A DNA stretch of 64,000 nucleotides from Micromonospora humi (GCF_900090105.1 NZ_FMDM01000002.1:540753-604752); one strand, 5' to 3'; positions 24,833-38,072 are shown, counted from the first letter of the stretch. Notes: generated by a model not told the origin, from the sequence alone. Made by a program: numbers and translations.

Positions 24833-26566
24833 TCAGAGCGAGACGATCGCCGCGCTCTCCGCCGGCAGTTGGAGGCCGTCGCGCATCACCGAGACCCCCT
24901 CGGCGGTGGCCAGCAGCACCCGGCGCACCACCCCGGGCAGGTTGACCCGCTGCGGCCGGTCGGCCAGGTTGGCCACCACCAGCGTGTCGCCGCGCCGCAC
25001 CACCAGGAACTGGTCGCCGTGGCGCACCTCGACCCGGTGCAGGCGCGGGTCGGACAGGTCGGGGCGCGACCTGCGCAGCGCGATCAGCCGGCGGTGGAAC
25101 TCGTACATCTCGCGGTGTTCGGGTTTGTCCAGCTCCGCCCAGTCGAGCCGGGACCGCAGGAAGGTCTGCGGGTCCTGCGGGTCGGGCACGTCGTCGGTGG
25201 CCCAGCCGTGCGCGGCGAACTCGCGCCGCCGGCCGGTGGCGACCGCGACGGCCAACTCCGGCTCCGGGTGGCTGGTGAAGAACTGCCACGGCGTGGTCGC
25301 GGCCCACTCCTCCCCCATGAACAGCATCGGGGTGAACGGCGCGGTCATCAGCAGCGTGGCGCCGACCCGCAGCATCCAGGCCGACAGCGTGGCGGAGATC
25401 CGGTCGCCGGTGGCCCGGTTGCCGATCTGGTCGTGGTTCTGCAGGTAGGCGACGAACCGGTGGCCGGGGGTGCGCTGCCGGTCGACCGGTCGACCGTGGC
25501 TGCGGTTACGGAAGCTGGACCAGGTGCCGGCGTGGAAGAACGCGCCGGTGAGCACGTCGGTGAGGCACTCCAGCGAGCCGAAGTCGCCGTAGTAGCCCTG
25601 CCGCTCGCCGGTGAGCAGCGTGTGCAGCGCGTGGTGGGCGTCGTCGTTCCACTGCGCGTGCAGGCCGTAGCCGCCGGCCTCCCGGGCGGTGATCAGCGTC
25701 GGGTCGTTCAGGTCGGACTCGGCGATCAGCGACAGCGGCCGGCCCAGCGCCGTCGACAGCGACTCCACCTCGACGGCCACCTCCTCCAGCCAGTGGGTGG
25801 CCCGGCCGTCCGGCATCGCGTGCACCGCGTCCAGCCGCAGCCCGTCGACGTGGTAGTCGCGCAGCCACATGAGCACGCTGTCGACGATGTAGCGGCGGAC
25901 GCCGTCGGAGTGCGGGCCGTCGAGGTTGACCGTGCGGCCCCAGGTGTTGCTCTGCTCGGTCAGGTAGGGCGCGAACCGCGGCGCGTAGGCCCCGGAGGGC
26001 CCGAAATGGTTGTAGACGACGTCGAGGATCACCCCCAGGCCCCTGGCGTGGGCGGCGTCCACGAACCGTTTCAGCCCGTCCGGCCCGCCGTAGGGCTCGT
26101 GCGGGGCGTACCAGCAGACCCCGTCGTAGCCCCAGTTGTGTTCGCCGTTGAACGCGTTGACCGGCAGCAGCTCGACCAGGTCGACGCCCAGGTCGACCAG
26201 GTGGTCGAGCCTGGCGATCGCCGCGTCGAACGTGCCCTGCGGGGTGAACGTGCCGACGTGCAGCTCGTAGAGGACGCTGCCGGGCAGTTGCCGCCCGGTC
26301 CAGGCGGTGTCCGTCCAGGCGAACGCCGCGTGGTCGTACACCCGGCTGGGGCCGTGCACGCCGGCCGGCTGCCAGGCCGAGCGGGGGTCGGGCAGTGCCT
26401 GCTCGTCGTCGTCGAGCAGGAACGCGTAGTCGGTGCCCGGCCCGGCGTCGGGCGCCTCCACCCGCCACCAGCCGTCCCGGCCGGGACGCAGTTCGTGGTC
26501 GGCCGCGCCGGGCAGGCGCAGCCGCACCCGGGCGGCCTCGGGCGCCCACACCGTGAACTCGGTCAT
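24833..26566 (-). CDS. treZ: Malto-oligosyltrehalose trehalohydrolase
   Basis: 577-aa GH13 enzyme that releases trehalose from maltooligosyl-trehalose, last step of the TreY-TreZ pathway. An N-terminal β-sandwich (VWAPEAARVRLRLPG) is followed by the barrel with GLRLDAVHAMPDG (catalytic Asp), LIAESDLNDPTL (catalytic Glu) and LQNHDQIGNRATGDR. FTPMLFMGEEWAATTPWQFF is the TreZ-typical segment. The ATG overlaps the treY stop as ATGA, so translation is coupled. Confidence 0.95.
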   Translation of the reverse strand: MTEFTVWAPEAARVRLRLPGAADHELRPGRDGWWRVEAPDAGPGTDYAFLLDDDEQALPDPRSAWQPAGVHGPSRVYDHAAFAWTDTAWTGRQLPGSVLYELHVGTFTPQGTFDAAIARLDHLVDLGVDLVELLPVNAFNGEHNWGYDGVCWYAPHEPYGGPDGLKRFVDAAHARGLGVILDVVYNHFGPSGAYAPRFAPYLTEQSNTWGRTVNLDGPHSDGVRRYIVDSVLMWLRDYHVDGLRLDAVHAMPDGRATHWLEEVAVEVESLSTALGRPLSLIAESDLNDPTLITAREAGGYGLHAQWNDDAHHALHTLLTGERQGYYGDFGSLECLTDVLTGAFFHAGTWSSFRNRSHGRPVDRQRTPGHRFVAYLQNHDQIGNRATGDRISATLSAWMLRVGATLLMTAPFTPMLFMGEEWAATTPWQFFTSHPEPELAVAVATGRRREFAAHGWATDDVPDPQDPQTFLRSRLDWAELDKPEHREMYEFHRRLIALRRSRPDLSDPRLHRVEVRHGDQFLVVRRGDTLVVANLADRPQRVNLPGVVRRVLLATAEGVSVMRDGLQLPAESAAIVSL

Positions 26567-28862
26567 GCGGCGGCCTCCACAGGGTCGGTGGGTGCGAGGA
26601 GGGCGACGGGATAGGTGCTCAGCAGATCATCCAGGAGCAGCTCGGCACCACTGTAGACCCGACCGGTGAACAGGTCGGTCATCCGATGAACGGGAAGTGA
26701 CAGGGTCGTGTCCCGCCAGCCACCCTCGCGGGCCAGCCGCAGCGGCAACCGGGTCGCCACCGCGACCGCGCCGCCCCGGTCGAAGGCCACCGCGTGCGCG
26801 CCGGCCGGGCCGTGCGCCGGCGCCGGCCGGTAGCCGTCGAACAGCTCCGGGTGGTCGCGGCGCAGCCGCAGCGTGCGGGAGACCACGAGCAGCTTGGCCG
26901 CGCCGTCCGCGGCCACCGCCGGCTGCCAGCCGGCATCGAGGCGGGCCAGCACGTCCCGGCGTACGGCGAAGTCGACCGGGCGGCGGTTGTCCGGGTCGAC
27001 GAGCGAGTTCTCCCACAGCTCGGTGCCCTGGTAGGTGTCCGGCACCCCGGGCATGGCGAGCTGGACCAGCTTCTGCCCGAGCGCGTTGGACCAGCCGGCC
27101 GGGGTGATCTCGTCGGCGAACGCGGTGATCTGGGCGTGCAGCTCCGGGTCGTCGTACATCCGGTCGACCAGGGCGTGCAGCTCGTGCTCGAAGCCCGGGT
27201 GGGGGTCGGCCCAGCTGGTGCTCACCGAGGCCTCCCGGGCGGCCTTCTCGGCGTACCCGTGCAGCCGGTCCCGCTCGACCGGCCAGGCCCCGACGGCGGT
27301 CTGCCAGAGCAGGTGCGCCAGCGCGGGGTCGGCCAGCGGCACGCGGGACATCCAGTCGGTGACCCGCTCGGCCCAGCGCCCGGGCAGCTCGCTGAGCACC
27401 GCGAGCCGGGCCCGGACGTCCTCGCCGCGTTTGGTGTCGTGGGTGGAGAGCGCGGTCATGCTCGCCGGCCAGCGCACGTGCCGGGCGGTGGCGAAGCGGT
27501 GCAGCTCGGCCGGCGGCACGCCGAAGTGGGCCGGGCTGCCGCCCACCTCGTTGAGCGCGACGAACCGGCTCCACCGGTAGTAGGCGGTGTCCTCGACGCC
27601 CTTGGCCATCACCGCGCCGGTCAACTGCGGGAACCGGGCGGCCAGCTCGTGGCCGGGGTCGCGCAGGCGGGCGGTGACCTGGTCGAGCACGCCGGTCAGG
27701 TCGGGGCGCCGCCGGCCGGCCTCGCTGCGCGCGGCGGCCAGGTGCCGGGCCCCCTCCGGCGGGTAGCCGCGGTAGACCGGGAAGCACGCGGCCAGCTCCG
27801 CGAGGGCGGCGCGGACCTGCTCGCCGGGCAGTTCGGGCACGAGCGCGGCGAGGCGGGTCAGCTCGGCGGCGAGCAGCCGGGTGGCGGCTTCCAGCTTGGT
27901 GGCGTGGGTCAGGTCCTCCCAGGAGGTGTGCCGCCCGGTCACCCGGCCGTCGAGCGCGGTGAAGTCCGCCTCGGCGTCCGGGTCGACGAAGAGCCCGCAC
28001 ACCGCGGCGAGGGCGTCGTAGCCGGTGGTGCCGTCGACCGGCCAGTCCGGCAGGTCCTCGCCGTACTCCAGGATCTTCTCCACCACCAGCCAGCGCTCGG
28101 GGGCGGCGGCGCGCAACCGGGCCAGGTAGCCGGCCGGGTCGCGCAGCCCGTCCGGGTGGTCCACCCGGATGCCGTCGACGTCCCCGGCGTCGACCCAGCG
28201 CAGGATCTCCGCGTGGGTGGCGTCGAAGACGCCCGGGTCCTCCACCCGCAGCCCGGCCAGGTCGGAGACGGCGAAGAACCGACGGTACGTCAGCTCGGTG
28301 TCGCCGCGCCGCCAGTTCACCAGCTCGTAGTGCTGCCGGTCGTGCACCTGCCGCGGCGTCCCGTCGCCGGTGCCGTCGGCGACCGGGAAGCGGTGCTCGT
28401 GGTAGCGCAGCTCGCCGTCGACCAGCTTGAGGTCGTCGAGCGCGTCGGGAGCGTCGGCGAGCACCGGCAGCAGCAGCCGGCCGCGGTCCCAGTCGATGTC
28501 GAACCAGCCCGCGTACGCCGAGTCGCGCCCCCGGCGCAGCACGTCCCACCAGGCCGGGTTGGCCGCCGGCCGGGCCACCCCGGCGTGGTTGGGCACGATG
28601 TCCACGACCAGGCCCAGCCCGGCCGCGCGCAGCGCCCGGACGAGTCGCTGCCGGCCGGCCTCGCCGCCCAGCTCCGGGTTGACCGCGCGGTGGTCGACCA
28701 CGTCGTAGCCGTGCGGTGAGCCGGGGGTGGCGGTGAGCAGCGGCGCGGTGTAGAGGTGGGTGACGCCGAGCGCGGCGAGGTAGTCGGTCAGGTCGGCGGT
28801 GGCGTCCAGGTCGAAGCCGGGCCGCACCTGCACGCGGTAGGTCGAGCGAGGGGTGTCGGGCA

Positions 28863-28863
<1 letters not shown>
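26563..28863 (-). CDS. treY: Malto-oligosyltrehalose synthase
   Basis: 766-aa GH13 enzyme that turns the reducing-end α-1,4 linkage of maltodextrins into an α,α-1,1 (trehalose) linkage. Start TYRVQVRPGFDLDATADL, then YLAALGVTHLYTAPLL, VDIVPNHAGVA, GIRVDHPDGLRDPAGYL (catalytic Asp), LVVEKILEYGEDLP (catalytic Glu) and MTALSTHDTKRGEDVRARL are all family hallmarks. The start ATG 28863 shares TGATG with the glgX stop. The length is normal for the family, at 700-800 residues. Confidence 0.95.
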
Positions 28864-30983
<2,120 letters not shown>

Positions 30984-31273
30984 GTCGCTCCTTCGGCCCA
31001 TGATCATGAGCGCACCGGACGGGCGGCCGGCGCGCACGCGGTTCATGCCCCGCCGTACCGGCCACCAATCCACTCGTTCGGACGGTAACCCGAAAGCACG
31101 GGTGTCGTCCGTCACGATCGTCCTTTTCAGGGTGCGCCGGAGCGCCGGATGCACTTTCCTGGAGCGCGGACGCGCGCCCGCGCGGGTCCGCCCCGGCCGT
31201 TCGGCCATCCTCACCGCTGCTTCCCGCCGCCACCGATGCCGGCGTGTCCCCCCATGCATGGACGGAGATCGAC

Positions 31274-32671
31274 GTGACCTCTCTGCGGGTCGGCGCGCAG
31301 ACCGCCACCGCGACGGACCGGCTCCACCGGCCCACCCTCACCTCCCGCCCGATCCCGCCGGCGCAGCCCGGCGTCGCGCCCCGCAGCCGGCGCATCCTGA
31401 TGCTGTCGTGGGAGTACCCGCCGGTGCTCGTCGGTGGCCTGGGCCGCCACGTGCACGCGCTCTCCGTCGCGCTGGCCGCCGCCGGGCACGAGGTCACCGT
31501 CGTCACCCGGCACGCCGAGGGCGCGCCGCTGGAGGAGTACGCCGACGGCGTGCGGATCGTCCGCGCCGCCGAGGACCCGGTCACCTTCCCGCTCGCCACC
31601 GGCTCGCTGCTGGCCTGGACCATGGCGTTCAACCACACGCTCACCCGGGCCGCGCTGCGCGCCGCCCAGACCGGTTCGTACGACGTCGTCCACGCCCACG
31701 ACTGGCTCGTCGCGCACACCGCGATGACGCTGCGCGAGCACCTGGACGTGCCGCTGGTGACCACCGTCCACGCCACCGAGGCCGGCCGGCACCAGGGCTG
31801 GCTGCCGGAGGAGATGAACCGCACCATCCACGGCGTCGAGCACTGGCTGGCCGGCGAGTCCGGCCGGGTGATCGTCTGCTCCGGCTACATGCGCGACGAG
31901 GTCGGCGCGCTGTTCGGCGTGGACCGGTCCCGGGTCGACGTGGTCCCCAACGGCGTCGAGCCGCACCGCTGGCGGGTGCCCGCCTCGGCGGTCGCCGCCG
32001 CCCGGACCCGCTTCGCCGCCGGCGGCCCGCTCGTCACGTTCGCCGGCCGACTGGTCTACGAGAAGGGCGTGCAGCACCTGCTGGCCGCCCTGCCCCGGCT
32101 GCGCGAGCGGCACCCCGGGCTGCGCGCGGTGATCGTCGGCGACGGGCCGTACCGGGGCGAGCTGGAGGCCGAGGCGCACCGGCTCGGGCTGGGCGACACG
32201 GTCAGCATGCCCGGGTTCCTCGGCGGCACCGACCTGCCCGCCGTGATGGCCGCCTCGGACTGCTTCGCGGTGCCCAGCATCTACGAGCCGTTCGGCATGG
32301 TCGCGCTGGAGGGGGCCGCCGCGGGCGCGCCGCTGGCCGTGTCGCGTACCGGCGGGCTGGCCGAGATCGTCGAGCCGGGCGTGACCGGGATGACGTTCGC
32401 CCCGCACGACCCGGACGGGCTCGCCGAGGCGGTGCACGCGGTGCTCGCCGACACCGACCGGGCCCGCGCCATGGCCCGCCGGGCCCGCGCCTTGGTGCAC
32501 GAGAAGTACGGCTGGTCGGCGATCGCGTCCCGCACGGCCGCCGCGTACGCCGCCGCCATCGCCGGCGACCCGGCGTTCACCGCCGCCCGCGCCGAGCAGC
32601 GGATGGCCACCGGCCACACCCGGCCCGCCCTGCCCCCGGGCAACCTCCTGGCCGCCGCCGGCCTGAGGTGA
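31274..32671 (+). CDS. Glycosyltransferase family 4 (glycogen synthase-like)
   Basis: 465 aa from GTG 31274, with CGGAG 6 nt upstream; GTG 31244 gives 10 more residues. The GT-B fold shows RILMLSWEYPPVLVGGLGRHVHAL, DVVHAHDWLVAHTAM, VTFAGRLVYEKGVQHLL and the E-x7-E region PSIYEPFGMVALEGAAAGAPLAV. The YPP-x4-GGLGRHV start is typical of actinobacterial GT4 proteins placed near glycogen/trehalose genes. A role in making the α-glucan that GlgX-TreY-TreZ consume is plausible but not proven. Palindrome copy 5 begins at its stop codon. Confidence 0.85.
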   Translation: MTSLRVGAQTATATDRLHRPTLTSRPIPPAQPGVAPRSRRILMLSWEYPPVLVGGLGRHVHALSVALAAAGHEVTVVTRHAEGAPLEEYADGVRIVRAAEDPVTFPLATGSLLAWTMAFNHTLTRAALRAAQTGSYDVVHAHDWLVAHTAMTLREHLDVPLVTTVHATEAGRHQGWLPEEMNRTIHGVEHWLAGESGRVIVCSGYMRDEVGALFGVDRSRVDVVPNGVEPHRWRVPASAVAAARTRFAAGGPLVTFAGRLVYEKGVQHLLAALPRLRERHPGLRAVIVGDGPYRGELEAEAHRLGLGDTVSMPGFLGGTDLPAVMAASDCFAVPSIYEPFGMVALEGAAAGAPLAVSRTGGLAEIVEPGVTGMTFAPHDPDGLAEAVHAVLADTDRARAMARRARALVHEKYGWSAIASRTAAAYAAAIAGDPAFTAARAEQRMATGHTRPALPPGNLLAAAGLR

Positions 32672-32725
32672 AAGGAGGGGCCCCCTGTTAACGCCTGCGG
32701 TATAGCAGGGCCCCCGCTTAACACC
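32671..32725 (+). repeat. GGGGCCCC/TTAACGC palindrome, copy 5
   Basis: Starts at the last base of the GT4 stop codon (TGAAAGGAGGGGCCCC). The loop is TGTTAACGCCTGCGGTATAG and the tail GCTTAACACC. First of three palindromes in the convergent region before gltA. Confidence 0.85.
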
Positions 32726-32734
32726 CCGCCCCCG

Positions 32735-32788
32735 GGCGTACGCGAAGGCCGCCGACCCGAGTTCGGGTCGGCGGCCTTCGCGTACGCC
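32735..32788. terminator. Perfect 54-bp palindrome (26-bp arms), bidirectional terminator
   Basis: Arms 32735-32760 and 32763-32788 are exact reverse complements around GT. It lies midway between convergent GT4 and gltA and between palindrome copies 5 and 6. On both strands it should form a very stable hairpin. The sequence is unrelated to the GGGGCCCC family. Confidence 0.85.
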
Positions 32789-32791
32789 GTT

Positions 32792-32845
32792 GTTAAGAAG
32801 GGGCCCCGCCTATGCCTGAGGCGTTAACAGGGGCCCCCTCCTTAC
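32792..32845 (-). repeat. GGGGCCCC/TTAACGC palindrome, copy 6
   Basis: Minus-strand orientation (core TTAACGCCTCAGGCATAG), ending 3 bp before the gltA stop codon at 32849. It mirrors copy 5, so each of the two convergent genes has its own correctly oriented copy. Confidence 0.85.
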
Positions 32846-32848
32846 ACC

Positions 32849-34132
<1,284 letters not shown>

Positions 34133-34285
34133 CTGTTCCTCGCTTCGCCGGCAAGATCTTCGTTGAATTGCCTTCGCTTCTACCGTAATCACGGTGCGGT
34201 GGACAACGCTCGGCATGGTTTGGGGGTGAGGTATGCGTCACCTCATTCCCGACTTGCTGGGTCGGAAACCGGGTGGGAGCGCAGA

Positions 34286-36328
34286 TCAGGACAGGGTGAG
34301 GCGCCGCAGCGCCCCGCCGGCGTCGACCCGGTAGACGTCGAGGCGGTTGGCCCCGGCGGCGAAGAGCCGGTCGTCGGGGAGGAACGCGGCGAACCGCCGC
34401 CCGCCGGCGTCCGGCGGCACGACCGGCACCACCGCGCCGACCGTGCCGTTGACCGCGACGGCGAGCCGGGTGCCGTCCGGCACCGAGGCGGGCACGGTCC
34501 CCCAGACCAGCGCGGGCAGCCCGCGCCTCGGGTCGACCGCGTCGAACGCGGACCGGTTCGCCACGGTGGCGGTGCCGCCGGACGGCGCCGCGCCGACCCG
34601 GGTGCCGATCAGCCGGTCGGCGGCGGGCAGCGGCACCGGCGCGGGCACCCCGCCGGTGATCGTCACCGGCTGCCCGGGCCGGTCGTAGAAGCGCTTGTCG
34701 GTCCGCCCGCGCGGGGCGGCCTTGGCCGAGACGCCGTCCATCCGCCACGGCACCCGCACGTGGGTCTCGTCGGCGATGGTGGGCAGCAGGTCGACGTGCT
34801 CCCAGTTGCGGTCGTCGACCCGACCGGCGCGCTGGCCCGGCTCCTTGACGAACATCGGCACCCAGGCCACCTGGTCGGCGGCGTGGTCGATGGCACCCAT
34901 CCCCCGGCCCTGCCAGTCCTGGCGGAAGCTCACCCCGTGATCGGCGGTCACCAGCACCAACGCCTTGTCGTAGAGACCGGTGGCGCGCAGCGTGCGCAGC
35001 GTCTCGCCGATCAGCCGGTCGGTGTAGCCGAGCTGGGCCAGGTGCCGGGCCCGGGCCAGGTCCACCCAACCGGCGCCGTCGTTGGGCAGGTCCTCCGGCG
35101 CGTCGTAGTGCGCCCCGGACGGCAGGTAGGCCCAGGGCGAGTGCGGCATCAGCAGGTGCAGGAAGTGCAGCGTGGGCCGGGCGGCGGGACGCAGCCCGGC
35201 GAGGAACGAGGTGAACCGGGCGGGCTGGTTGTCGTCGAGGGTGTCCCAACGGAACTTGGGGTCGTCGGGCACCGGCTCGGCGGCGTCCAGCCCGGCCTCG
35301 GCGGCGGTCTGCTCGCGGTAGGAGTCCTCCGGGTCGACCCGGCTGTCCACCGGCGCGGTGAGCTGTCGCAGCAGCTTGCCGCTCTCCCGGGCCAGCACCC
35401 CGATGCCCTGCTGCGGGCTGGCCGCCTGCTCGCAGCGGCTGGGCGGGCAGAGCCGGGTGATGCTCTCCTCGGCCTTGATCTGGTAGAGGCCGCCGAGCGC
35501 GGTGAACAGGTTGTCCGGGTACTGCGAGTAGTGCGGCGCCACGGCCCGTTCCGGGTAGCGGCCGCTGAGCATGGCCGGCAGCGCGTAGGGTGTCCAGCCG
35601 CTGACGCCGGTGGCGTTGCGGTACCAGGTCGAGCCGGCGGCCAGCGCGGCGAAGTTCGGGTAGCGGGTGGCGTCGATCCGCCCGTCCGGGCCGAGCAGGG
35701 ACACCAGCGGCAGCTCGTCCAGCACGATCATGACCACGGGCGGGTGCGCGCCCGCCCCGGCCACGCCGGTCGCGCCGCCGTCGCCGCGGGGCAGCACCAC
35801 CGCCGAGGCCGGCGACGCGAACAGGAACAGCCCGACGAAGACCGCCGGGCCGACCGCCGCGACCCGCAGCACCCGGCGCGGTGCCCGCCACCGCCGGTGC
35901 GCGGCCGCCGCGCCGGCGCCCGCCACGCCGGCCGCCAGCAGCAGCGGTACGCCTCGAAGCGGCGTGAGGTGCCGGCCGACCTGGACCGCCAGCGCGGCGA
36001 GCAGCAGCCCGACCAGCACGGTGTGCACCGCGCTGCGGGTGGTCCGGCCGCCGAGCAGGGCCAGCGCGCCGAGCGCCGCGAACGGCAGCGTGGGGGCCAG
36101 CGCGATCAGGGCGACCAGCAGCAGCACGTCACCCCGGGAGGCCCGGTGGAACAGGAAGAAGTCGGGGCTGCGGCCGAGCACGTCCAGCAGCGGCTGGGTG
36201 ACCACCAGGCCGACCAGCGCCACCACCTCCGCCAGCCGGGCCGCCTCGGCCCGCCAGGAGCTCCGGCGAGCGGGCCGGTCGGCGTCGGCCGGGCGCTCCC
36301 GGGGCGGGGCGAGGGTGCCCTCAGCCAC
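34286..36328 (-). CDS. Membrane-anchored sulfatase/LtaS-fold hydrolase or transferase
   Basis: 680 aa. Five hydrophobic segments in residues about 30-190 anchor an extracytoplasmic alkaline-phosphatase-superfamily domain. PPVVMIVLDELPLVSLLG starts the fold, GWTPYALPAMLSGRYPERAV is at the nucleophile loop, LVLVTADHGVSFRQDW gives the metal-binding Asp-His, and WEHVDLLPTIADETHV follows. The canonical sulfatase C/S-x-P-x-R formylglycine motif is absent, so a Thr or Ser nucleophile, as in phosphoglycerol or phosphoethanolamine transferases, is more likely. The GTG start overlaps the methyltransferase gene by 8 nt. Last gene of a three-gene operon. Confidence 0.8.
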   Translation of the reverse strand: MAEGTLAPPRERPADADRPARRSSWRAEAARLAEVVALVGLVVTQPLLDVLGRSPDFFLFHRASRGDVLLLVALIALAPTLPFAALGALALLGGRTTRSAVHTVLVGLLLAALAVQVGRHLTPLRGVPLLLAAGVAGAGAAAAHRRWRAPRRVLRVAAVGPAVFVGLFLFASPASAVVLPRGDGGATGVAGAGAHPPVVMIVLDELPLVSLLGPDGRIDATRYPNFAALAAGSTWYRNATGVSGWTPYALPAMLSGRYPERAVAPHYSQYPDNLFTALGGLYQIKAEESITRLCPPSRCEQAASPQQGIGVLARESGKLLRQLTAPVDSRVDPEDSYREQTAAEAGLDAAEPVPDDPKFRWDTLDDNQPARFTSFLAGLRPAARPTLHFLHLLMPHSPWAYLPSGAHYDAPEDLPNDGAGWVDLARARHLAQLGYTDRLIGETLRTLRATGLYDKALVLVTADHGVSFRQDWQGRGMGAIDHAADQVAWVPMFVKEPGQRAGRVDDRNWEHVDLLPTIADETHVRVPWRMDGVSAKAAPRGRTDKRFYDRPGQPVTITGGVPAPVPLPAADRLIGTRVGAAPSGGTATVANRSAFDAVDPRRGLPALVWGTVPASVPDGTRLAVAVNGTVGAVVPVVPPDAGGRRFAAFLPDDRLFAAGANRLDVYRVDAGGALRRLTLS

Positions 36329-37736
36329 CCACCACCACCTGGTAGAGCGTGCGGGTGCCGGACGGCAGCTCGGCGCGGGCCACCACCGGGCCGCGCCGGG
36401 CCAGCAGCGCCTCGAACGCGTCCCGCCGGTAGTCCGGGAAGAGGCCGTCGGGCTTGTTGGCGAGCAACCGGCGGGCCATCGGGTCGTCCGGGTGGACGAA
36501 CTCCACCACCAGGCTGCCGCCGGGCTCGGTGAACGCGGCGAGCTGGTCGAGCACCTCGGGCAGCGGCACGTTCCGGCCGATCGCCAGGTGGTGCACGACG
36601 GCCAGGGCGAGCACCACGTCGGCGCGCGCCCGGTCGGCGAACGCGGCCCGTTCGACGCCCCGCCAGCCGCCGCCGGGCGACGGGTCGGCCAGGTCCATCA
36701 CCAGCGGCAGGATCCGCCGCTCCCCCTCGTCGCGCAGGGTGCGGTAGAGCGTGTCGACAACGGCCGGGTCCTGCTCGACGGCGACCACGTGCGCGGCGTG
36801 CCGGGCCGCGATGCGGGCGTACCGGCCGTCGTTGGCGCCCAGGTCCAGCGCCGCGCCGGGGCCGACGGCGGCCGCCGCCCGGTCGACGAAGGCCTCCTTG
36901 GCCTGCCGGTCCGGCACCGAGTAGGCGCAGGTGCGCTGGTAGTCCGACCAGTGGCTGTCGCCGGGCCGGTGGTCGAGGCGGCGCACCAGCCGGGTCAGCC
37001 CGCGTACGGTCGCCAGCGCCAGTTCGCGGGAGAACCCGGCGGCACGCAGCTGGGCGCGGACGTCGGTGGTGCTGGCGGCGGAGTTGCGGGCCTGCATGGC
37101 GCCGTGCAGGTGCACGTGGGTGGGCACACCGGCGTGCCAGCGGCGGGTGCCGGCGAAGAGCCGCCGCATCTGGTCCGCCTCGACGCCGTCGACGCGGGCC
37201 CGCAGGAACGGCTGGAAGTCCAGCCCGAGGTGGGCCTGGATCAGCAGCGGATAGAGGAACGTCTGGCAGAACTGCCGGTAGCCGGCCCAGGGTTCGCCGT
37301 CGCGCAGCGCCTCGAACGAGCCGACGTCGATGAACACCGGCCGGGCGCCGTGCCACTGCACGTTGTAGGCGGAGCCGTCCTTGGTGGTGAAGCCGGCCTC
37401 CAGCGCGGCGCGCAGCAGGTCCAGGTGCAGCAACGCGGCGTCGCGCAGCATCGCGTACGACCACTCGTAGGGGTGCGAGACGAACGGGATGCGGTCGTGT
37501 CGCAGCACCGCGGCCCAGGGCGCGTCGACCGGCGTCGGGGTCAGCTCCTCGGTGCCGACCAGGTGCCCGGCGGCGGTGAGGTCGCGGAAGAGGTCGCTGG
37601 CGGCCAGCGCCCGCCAGTCGCGGGCGGCGCGTTCGTCGAGCCCGCGCAGCACCTCCCGGCCGCGGTGGAAGACCCGGTTGCCGGGATCGCGGAAGGAGCC
37701 GGGTTCGACGCGGACGCCGGTGTCGGGGACCGTCAC
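36321..37736 (-). CDS. SAM-dependent methyltransferase with unusual N-terminal domain
   Basis: 471 aa. The C-terminal half has a class I SAM fold: GAALDLGANDGRYARIAARH (motif I), VVAVEQDPAVVDTLYR, ADVVLALAVVHHLAIGRNVPL and LVVEFVHPDDPMAR. The N-terminal half (IPFVSHPYEWSYAMLRDAAL; FTTKDGSAYNVQWHGARPVFIDVGSFEAL; PLLIQAHLGLDFQPFLRARV) is typical of methyltransferases encoded with polysaccharide genes and may recognise the acceptor. GTG 37736 lies 4 bp after the stop of a 49-aa gene, and the 3' end overlaps the LtaS-fold gene, so the three are one translation-coupled operon. Confidence 0.8.
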   Translation of the reverse strand: MTVPDTGVRVEPGSFRDPGNRVFHRGREVLRGLDERAARDWRALAASDLFRDLTAAGHLVGTEELTPTPVDAPWAAVLRHDRIPFVSHPYEWSYAMLRDAALLHLDLLRAALEAGFTTKDGSAYNVQWHGARPVFIDVGSFEALRDGEPWAGYRQFCQTFLYPLLIQAHLGLDFQPFLRARVDGVEADQMRRLFAGTRRWHAGVPTHVHLHGAMQARNSAASTTDVRAQLRAAGFSRELALATVRGLTRLVRRLDHRPGDSHWSDYQRTCAYSVPDRQAKEAFVDRAAAAVGPGAALDLGANDGRYARIAARHAAHVVAVEQDPAVVDTLYRTLRDEGERRILPLVMDLADPSPGGGWRGVERAAFADRARADVVLALAVVHHLAIGRNVPLPEVLDQLAAFTEPGGSLVVEFVHPDDPMARRLLANKPDGLFPDYRRDAFEALLARRGPVVARAELPSGTRTLYQVVVGG

Positions 37737-37740
37737 GCCG

Positions 37741-37890
37741 TCAGCCCTGGTCGGTGGGCTGGCGACGGAACCGGCTCACCAGTCGGCGCCAGTAGAGCTT
37801 GGCGGCCACCGCCACTCCGGCCACCCCGCCGACCACCGCCTGCACGATGAGACTGCCGGATCCCGCGTCCAGGTAGGCCAGGTGCGTCAC
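37741..37890 (-). CDS. 49-aa membrane peptide of the YLDAGSGSLIVQ type
   Basis: GTG 37890, with AAGGAAGGG about 9 nt upstream, encodes THLAYLDAGSGSLIVQAVV, a Gly-rich single membrane helix (GGVAGVAVAAKLYWRRL) and a basic tail. Small proteins with YLDPGSGS followed by one helix and a KLYWRR end recur beside surface-polysaccharide and sulfatase-fold genes (family memory). Stop TGA at 37741, 4 bp before the methyltransferase GTG. First gene of the operon; a role as membrane anchor or assembly factor is only a guess. Confidence 0.7.
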   Translation of the reverse strand: MTHLAYLDAGSGSLIVQAVVGGVAGVAVAAKLYWRRLVSRFRRQPTDQG

Positions 37891-38059
37891 GGCTGCTTTC
37901 CCTTCCTTCGCCGGTCATCGAAGTGCGGCCCGGTATGCGAGCTTTGCTCCTCAAAGCCGGACTCGTCCCCTACCGTACGCTGTCGACCGGACACCGCGCG
38001 GGCACACCGGGCACTCCCCTCCGTCCGATCCGTTCAAGACGGACCGGTCCGGACGCGCC

Positions 38060-38065
38060 TACCGT
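38060..38065 (+). promoter_or_regulatory. Predicted -10 hexamer, leaderless VOC gene
   Basis: TACCGT with exactly 7 nt to the ATG at 38073 and no ribosome binding site between them. Confidence 0.55.
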
Positions 38066-38072
38066 GGCCGGC

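Noticed and set aside
34286..36328. Classical arylsulfatase
   Set aside because: The formylglycine motif C/S-x-P-x-R is missing; the fold is shared with LtaS-type transferases.
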